A stretch of 64,000 nucleotides of DNA. Origin: Pseudomonas entomophila L48. GTDB lineage: Bacteria > Pseudomonadota > Gammaproteobacteria > Pseudomonadales > Pseudomonadaceae. Position numbers and translations under genes: made by a program. Each line of letters opens with the position of its first letter. The stretch's first letter is position 1. Below, piece by piece: positions 63,566 through 64,000 of this stretch. Below the pieces are notes generated by a model. The model was not told the origin of the DNA. It saw only the letters and a program-made list of their open reading frames with translations, and searched no databases. Location of the stretch: the NCBI RefSeq assembly GCF_000026105.1, contig NC_008027.1, positions 2,742,501-2,806,500 on the forward strand, given 5' to 3'.

Positions 63566-64000
63566 TCACCGGGTGATCAACCGCTCATGCACCCACCCCT
63601 GGTCGGTCAACACCATGGCGCGGGTCTCCTCGAGCGGCTTCGCGGCGCTGCCGGCAGCCTGGCCCAGGCCGATGACGCCGGCCTGCACCGCTTCATCGCC
63701 GGCCCAGCCCGGCAGGTCGGTGACCTGGTAGCGGTAGGTCACCTGCGAAACCTTGCGGCCTTCGCGTTCGGCAGGCTTGCTGAACGCGGAGATGTCGGTG
63801 AGCCGGGCCTTGCCGAAGCACAGCCCGCCGGTGCTACCGCCGTCCGCGCGTTTCACGGCGTCGGCGCGGTAGTACTTGCGGCCCTCGTCGGTGAGTTCGT
63901 AGGCGTAATAGATGTCGGTGCGAGCCGGCTGCCACAGGCGCTCGGGCACCTCGGTGCGGGAAATCTCCCGTTCGCTGACCACGCCGACCTTGGCCAGGGC
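63566..64000 (-). CDS. protein of unknown function, N-terminus outside the window
   Basis: At least 144 residues, continuing past the right edge: the frame is open to base 64000 (ALAKVGVVSEREIS). Readable segments are YYAYELTDEGRKYYRADAVK, GLCFGKARLTDISAFSKPAE and VTYRYQVTDLPGWAGDEAVQ, a beta-rich pattern, ending WVHERLITR. I do not recognise the family. A GTG at 63982 is possible as a start, but upstream codons look coding, so the gene is treated as partial. Confidence 0.72.
   Translation of the reverse strand, partial: ALAKVGVVSEREISRTEVPERLWQPARTDIYYAYELTDEGRKYYRADAVKRADGGSTGGLCFGKARLTDISAFSKPAEREGRKVSQVTYRYQVTDLPGWAGDEAVQAGVIGLGQAAGSAAKPLEETRAMVLTDQGWVHERLITR

Overview
The window is a piece of a GC-rich Pseudomonas chromosome, most likely of the P. 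putida group. Reasons: the 23S-5S rRNA sequence, many inverted pairs of short palindromic REP elements of the P. putida type between genes, and a gene order (galactarate catabolism, D-lysine catabolism, thiol peroxidase, muxABC-opmB efflux) that matches what I remember of P. putida KT2440. No prophage, insertion sequence, CRISPR array or tRNA was seen.

Layout. 1-2020: 3' part of a 23S rRNA gene, a 5S rRNA gene and a terminator. 2127-5242: a PEP-mutase/isocitrate-lyase-like enzyme, then a LysR regulator divergent from a quinone-oxidoreductase-like MDR enzyme. 5651-7141: an unrecognised 496-residue protein behind an AT-rich leader. 7047-18829 (minus strand): a nine-gene, tightly coupled operon. 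It starts with the six ebo genes (eboD-C-A-B-E-F) and continues with a CxxCH-containing exported protein, a 798-residue protein that resembles the N-terminal part of VioB/RebD-type indole-alkaloid enzymes, and a ScyD/ScyE-like beta-propeller. I think this is the most interesting system in the window. 19273-23177: a FAN1-type nuclease translationally coupled to an XPD-type helicase that carries its own Cas4/RecB-like nuclease motif. 23256-26000: phosphoglucomutase and a pirin. 26129-30110: divergent pairs RidA + flavin monooxygenase and DUF1028 + ArgE-like deacetylase. 30277-31331: a small secreted protein and a DUF998-type membrane protein.

31499-38088 is a D-galactarate/D-glucarate module: GntR regulator, 2-oxoglutarate semialdehyde dehydrogenase, galactarate dehydratase, hexarate MFS permease and 5-dehydro-4-deoxyglucarate dehydratase. 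Together these convert galactarate to 2-oxoglutarate. 38452-41223 holds a PuuD-like glutamine-amidotransferase hydrolase and an unknown membrane protein. 41582-49505 is the D-lysine/pipecolate module: an amino acid ABC transporter, an FAD oxidase (AmaD), an RpiR regulator, the divergent imine reductase DpkA and the aminotransferase AmaC. 49746-51695: HAAAP amino acid transporter and thiol peroxidase. 51942-60917: the four-gene muxABC-opmB RND efflux operon, every junction an ATGA overlap. 61070-64000: small exported proteins, a YcaD-like MFS permease and a gene cut by the window end.

Start codons were moved inward from the longest open frame wherever a Shine-Dalgarno sequence or a stop-start overlap supported it. 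Functions come from reading motifs and from memory of the families; no database search was possible.
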